From: Candidatus Agrococcus pullicola
GTDB lineage: Bacteria; Actinomycetota; Actinomycetes; Actinomycetales; Microbacteriaceae
NCBI GenBank assembly: GCA_019115685.1
Contig: DXDC01000383.1
Location: 1 to 8,302, forward strand
Reading direction: 5' to 3'
Length of the DNA: 8,302 nucleotides
This document shows, piece by piece, positions 5,973-8,302 of the stretch (position 1 is the first letter of the stretch; each line of letters begins with the position of its first letter). Below the pieces are notes generated by a model, which searched no databases, was not told the origin of the DNA, and was given only the letters and a program-made list of their open reading frames with translations. Both the position numbers and the translations under genes were made by a program.

Positions 5973-6662
5973 TCAACGCACGAGAATCGGGCGCTGCCAA
6001 TCGCTGTTGTCGAGCAGCATGTCTGCTCGATCGAACGGAGCAGCCGCCTCCTCGTAGTATGCGTGAGCCTGCTGCGCGAGCCCGTGCGAGGAGTGCGAGA
6101 TGAGCGGATGCGCACCATCCCGAGCCTGCAGGCGCGGTCCACGCACGTCGTCGGCAGCCTCCACGAGCAAGAATCCGTGCCAGAGATCACGCAGCGCCGG
6201 CCGCGCAAGGAACTCGCCTTCCACGATGAGTACCGCGTTCTGCCCTGACGACTCCCAATCCGGTTCGACGTACGACTCCGTCTCGGCGTCGTAGGACTTC
6301 AGCACGAACGATGTGGAACCTCCCATCATGAACGGTTCCAGGAGCGCGCGCTTGAGCTCCGAGAGATTGTACGTGTCGTCGTAGTAACCGCGCGCAGAGG
6401 CGGGTCCCTGCCGTTCGCGCACTCGACGCACGTTCAAGAAGTCCCCCATGGACGCCGCAAACGACGTCACCTCGGCACGAGCGAAGGCGACACGCAGCTC
6501 TTCCGCGAGCCGGGACTTACCCACACCGTTCCGTCCGTCCACGGCGAGCATCCTGCGACCGCGCGGATTTCTCGCGAGGAACCGCTGCGCGATCTCGGTG
6601 TACACGGTGCGCTGTTCCTGGGTCCAGTCGGCTGCGCGCATCATGAGTGCATAATCGGGCAT
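5973..6662 (-). CDS. Uridine-kinase-like P-loop kinase
   Basis: A 229-aa cytoplasmic protein resembling the actinobacterial proteins annotated as uridine kinase (phosphoribulokinase/uridine kinase family). The P-loop is clear: VDGRNGVGKSRLA with GRNGVGKS at 43-50. A Walker B-like strand VLIVEGEFL occurs at 144-152, a lid-like segment RLQARDG near 177-183, and the C-terminal DNSDWQRPILV fits the end of the family. The region after strand 2 reads SMGDFLN (71-77), where family members normally have S-hydrophobic-D-G/D-F-H/L; the usual first Asp, a catalytic residue, appears as Gly73 with an Asp next to it. The phosphate acceptor is therefore uncertain. The start ATG at 6662 follows TACACT by 6 nt with no Shine-Dalgarno sequence. 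Upstream in-frame starts exist but would lie within the promoter. It is divergent from mutY and convergent with the panE-like gene. Confidence 0.8.
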   Translation of the reverse strand: MPDYALMMRAADWTQEQRTVYTEIAQRFLARNPRGRRMLAVDGRNGVGKSRLAEELRVAFARAEVTSFAASMGDFLNVRRVRERQGPASARGYYDDTYNLSELKRALLEPFMMGGSTSFVLKSYDAETESYVEPDWESSGQNAVLIVEGEFLARPALRDLWHGFLLVEAADDVRGPRLQARDGAHPLISHSSHGLAQQAHAYYEEAAAPFDRADMLLDNSDWQRPILVR

Positions 6663-6668
6663 GGTCCC

Positions 6669-6674
6669 AGTGTA
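6669..6674 (-). promoter_or_regulatory. -10 element of the uridine-kinase-like gene, predicted leaderless
   Basis: Read on the minus strand this is TACACT, separated by exactly 6 nt (GGGACC) from the ATG at 6662. No Shine-Dalgarno sequence is present. The -35 position (about 6692-6697) has no consensus. It lies 27 bp from the mutY -10 on the opposite strand. Confidence 0.5.
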
Positions 6675-6701
6675 TGAGCCGCGACACATACCGGACGCCA
6701 A

Positions 6702-6707
6702 TAGGCT
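6702..6707 (+). promoter_or_regulatory. -10 element of mutY, predicted leaderless
   Basis: TAGGCT lies exactly 6 nt (GGATTG) before GTG 6714, the same hexamer and spacing as in front of the aminotransferase gene. This selects GTG 6714 over the TTG one codon upstream. No Shine-Dalgarno sequence is present. Confidence 0.55.
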
Positions 6708-6713
6708 GGATTG

Positions 6714-7589
6714 GTGATCACCTCGTCATCACTGCTCTCGCGGCTCGCTCCCTGGTACGAGCAGCATGCACGTGACCTGCCGTGGCGACGGCCGGAGTTC
6801 GACGCCTGGGGCACGCTCGTGAGCGAAGTCATGCTGCAGCAGACCCAGGCGAGCAGGGTCGCGATCGAGATCGACCTGTGGCTGGAGCGCTGGCCAGGCC
6901 CTCGTGAACTCGCCGATGCCCCGACGCACGAAGTACTACGGCAGTGGGGCACGCTCGGCTACCCGAGGCGCGCGCTGCGGCTGCAGGATACGGCGGTCGC
7001 CATCGTCGAGCGCCACGGAGGTATCGTGCCCAGGGATGTGCGCGAACTACTCGCGCTGCCCGGCATCGGCGACTACACCGCCCGAGCCGTCGCCGTCTTC
7101 CACTTCGGCGACCGGCACCCGGTCGTGGACACGAACGTGCGCCGAGTCATCGCAAGGGCCCTGCACGGGCAGGGAGATGCGGGGCCCGCCGCGAAGCGCG
7201 ATCTTGCCGAGGTCGAGTCGTTGCTGCCGGAGCAGAGAGAGGATGCCGCGCTCGTCTCCATCGCGCTCATGGAACTGGGAGCACTGGTCTGCACGGCTCG
7301 GGCTCCGAAGTGCGACGAATGCCCGTTGAAAGCACAGTGTGCCTGGGTGGCTGCCGGCAAGCCAGCGTTCCTAGGCAAGCGGGCACCGAAGCAGGCACGA
7401 TTCGAAGGCAGCGACCGTCAAGCGCGGGGCCGCATTCTGCGCGCGCTGCGGGAGTCGGACATGCCCATCCCCGTGACGGATTTCGTGCTCGTGTGGCCCG
7501 AGGACGCACAGCGAAAGCGGGCGATAGAAAGCCTGAAGCAAGACGGGCTCGCCGTCCAGGAGGACGACGAGCTCCGTCTACCGTATTGA
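6714..7589 (+). CDS. mutY: A/G-specific adenine DNA glycosylase, short actinobacterial form
   Basis: A 291-aa base-excision repair enzyme that removes adenine mispaired with 8-oxoguanine. The catalytic Glu38 lies in SEVMLQQTQ. The helix-hairpin-helix LPGIGDYTARAVAVF (Tyr121) is followed by the catalytic Asp139 in VVDTNVRRV. A 4Fe-4S cluster motif with C-X6-C-X2-C-X5-C spacing uses Cys193, Cys200, Cys203 and Cys209. After the cluster only about 80 residues remain, with a winged-helix-like look (RQARGRILRALRES), and there is no NUDIX-like 8-oxoG recognition domain as in the 350-aa E. coli enzyme; short forms are usual in Actinobacteria. GTG 6714 is chosen because TAGGCT lies 6 nt upstream. The gene diverges from the kinase (51 bp apart) and ends 6 bp from the convergent rbfA. 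Confidence 0.95.
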   Translation: MITSSSLLSRLAPWYEQHARDLPWRRPEFDAWGTLVSEVMLQQTQASRVAIEIDLWLERWPGPRELADAPTHEVLRQWGTLGYPRRALRLQDTAVAIVERHGGIVPRDVRELLALPGIGDYTARAVAVFHFGDRHPVVDTNVRRVIARALHGQGDAGPAAKRDLAEVESLLPEQREDAALVSIALMELGALVCTARAPKCDECPLKAQCAWVAAGKPAFLGKRAPKQARFEGSDRQARGRILRALRESDMPIPVTDFVLVWPEDAQRKRAIESLKQDGLAVQEDDELRLPY

Positions 7590-7598
7590 AGCGCTTCA
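7587..7598. repeat. Perfect 12-bp palindrome formed by two convergent stop codons
   Basis: TGAAGCGCTTCA is its own reverse complement. Its left TGA is the mutY stop and its right TCA is the rbfA stop read on the other strand; the six bases between the genes are its centre. It is too short and without a T-tract to be called an intrinsic terminator. It could be coincidental or could act as a weak bidirectional pause or termination point. Confidence 0.6.
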
Positions 7599-8024
7599 GT
7601 CTTCTTCGCGAGGCTCCCGGTATGCGTCTTTACCGGCCGCATACTCCGCAGCGGCAGCTCCCTGACGGGTTTCCGCATCCCGCTGACGGGCCTCATCGAG
7701 CAGGTGCTCGATGGAGGCCGCGTTCTCGGGAACGGCGTCGAGCTGAAACTCGATGGAAGGGGTGAGCCGCAACGACAGCCCGCGGCCGAGTTCGCGACGG
7801 ACGATGCCCTTCGCGCTCTCGAGCGCAACACCCGTATCGGCGACCTCCTCCTCCGTACCGAGCACGGTGTAGAAGATCGTGGCGTGCTGCAGATCCCCGG
7901 TTACCCGCACGTCGGTGACGGTGACGAACCCCAGGCGTGGGTCCTTCACCTCATTCCGCAATGCGTTCACGGTGATCTGACGGACCGTATCCGCGATCCT
8001 CCGTGCTCTCGGGTTCTCATTCAT
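7596..8024 (-). CDS. rbfA: Ribosome-binding factor A
   Basis: A 142-aa 30S ribosome maturation factor that binds near the 5' domain of 16S rRNA. The single KH-like domain spans about residues 5-112: it opens with ARRIADTVRQITVNALRNEV, has the family signature KDPRLGFVTVTDVRVTGDL, the strand ATIFYTVLG, and LRLTPSIEFQLD. A hydrophilic, Ala- and acid-rich tail (about 115-142) is probably disordered. The ATG at 8024 has a perfect AGGAGG Shine-Dalgarno sequence 5 nt upstream and lies 15 bp after infB, so it is co-transcribed with infB. Its stop forms half of the palindrome shared with mutY. Confidence 0.96.
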   Translation of the reverse strand: MNENPRARRIADTVRQITVNALRNEVKDPRLGFVTVTDVRVTGDLQHATIFYTVLGTEEEVADTGVALESAKGIVRRELGRGLSLRLTPSIEFQLDAVPENAASIEHLLDEARQRDAETRQGAAAAEYAAGKDAYREPREED

Positions 8025-8029
8025 GGATT

Positions 8030-8035
8030 CCTCCT
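8030..8035 (-). promoter_or_regulatory. Shine-Dalgarno sequence of rbfA
   Basis: Read on the minus strand this is AGGAGG with a 5-nt spacer (AATCC) to the ATG at 8024. It fills most of the 15-bp gap after infB, so ribosomes terminating on infB end next to it. Confidence 0.85.
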
Positions 8036-8039
8036 GAGA

Positions 8040-8302
8040 CTAGCCGCGTGGCTTCTCGACCATCTCGATGGTCTCGATCTCATCGCCGATGCGGATGTCG
8101 TTGTACTTGCCGAGGCCGATACCGCATTCGAAGTCCGTGCGGACTTCGGTGACGTCGTCCTTGAATCGACGCAGCGACTCGATCGCGAGGCCATCTGCCA
8201 GCACGACACCCTCGCGGATGACACGTGCCTTCGAGTTCCTCGTGATGGTGCCCGAACGAACGATACAACCGGCGATGTTTCCGAACTTCGACGAACGGAA
8301 CA
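8040..8302 (-). CDS. infB: Translation initiation factor IF-2, C-terminal 86 residues only
   Basis: The visible part is the end of IF2 domain C2, which binds fMet-tRNA at initiation. It reads from [17 protein letters not shown] through [21 protein letters not shown] and [14 protein letters not shown] to the end EKPRG, matching the strongly conserved IF2 C-terminus, with the Cys residues of IAGCIV and FECGIG in place. The rest of the gene lies beyond the right edge. The reading frame is intact and the stop is TAG at 8040-8042. rbfA follows at once in the same direction, the usual bacterial order. Confidence 0.96.
   Translation of the reverse strand, partial: FRSSKFGNIAGCIVRSGTITRNSKARVIREGVVLADGLAIESLRRFKDDVTEVRTDFECGIGLGKYNDIRIGDEIETIEMVEKPRG

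Noticed and set aside
6944..7765. A 273-codon plus-strand open frame running across mutY into rbfA
   Set aside because: It is out of frame with mutY and antisense to rbfA, both well supported; the translation is Arg/Ala-rich with no domain.
1..8302. Mobile element, CRISPR, tRNA/rRNA, phage or defence system
   Set aside because: I found no transposase or integrase motif, no spaced repeat array, no tRNA-like cloverleaf and no defence-gene domain; nearly every base is covered by recognisable housekeeping genes or the two small membrane proteins.

Overview
The window is chromosomal DNA from a high-GC actinobacterium, most likely a member of the Microbacteriaceae or a close relative. The basis is the G+C-rich third codon positions, the highly conserved C-terminus of IF2 ending in EKPRG, the DapC-like aminotransferase of actinobacterial type, the short MutY without a C-terminal 8-oxoG domain, and TANNNT promoters placed directly in front of start codons. 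No search could be run, so the family-level placement is an inference.

Layout, left to right. (1) 1-1039, minus: the N-terminal 346 codons of a membrane-anchored HtrA-like serine protease; its PDZ end runs off the left edge. (2) 1122-2309, plus: a PLP aminotransferase resembling DapC/YbdL, divergent from the protease. (3) 2306-4932, minus: a four-gene unit read as truB, a 122-aa four-helix membrane protein, a 137-aa four-helix membrane protein, and ribF. Its truB/122-aa and 137-aa/ribF junctions overlap; a 26-bp gap separates the two membrane genes. (4) 4988-5968, plus: a PanE-family reductase divergent from truB. (5) 5973-6662, minus: a uridine-kinase-like P-loop kinase convergent with it. 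(6) 6714-7589, plus: MutY, divergent from the kinase. (7) 7596-8302, minus: rbfA and the 3' end of infB. The longest stretch without a gene is 82 bp (1040-1121), so there is no large non-coding region.

How the genes fit together. infB, rbfA, truB and ribF form the remnant of the widespread bacterial translation-initiation, ribosome-maturation, tRNA-modification and flavin locus. Here rbfA and truB are separated by three genes in alternating orientation, and truB and ribF are linked through two small membrane proteins of unknown function. Convergent neighbours meet with a 4-bp overlap, a 4-bp gap and a 6-bp gap, with no recognisable terminators.

Five genes that begin transcription units (aminotransferase, truB, panE-like, kinase, mutY) lack a Shine-Dalgarno sequence and have a TANNNT hexamer ending 6-7 nt before the start codon, which predicts leaderless mRNAs. 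Genes inside operons (rbfA, ribF) have clear Shine-Dalgarno sequences. I saw no mobile element, CRISPR array, tRNA, rRNA, phage gene or defence system. The window is mostly housekeeping; the least explained part is the pair of small membrane proteins between truB and ribF.
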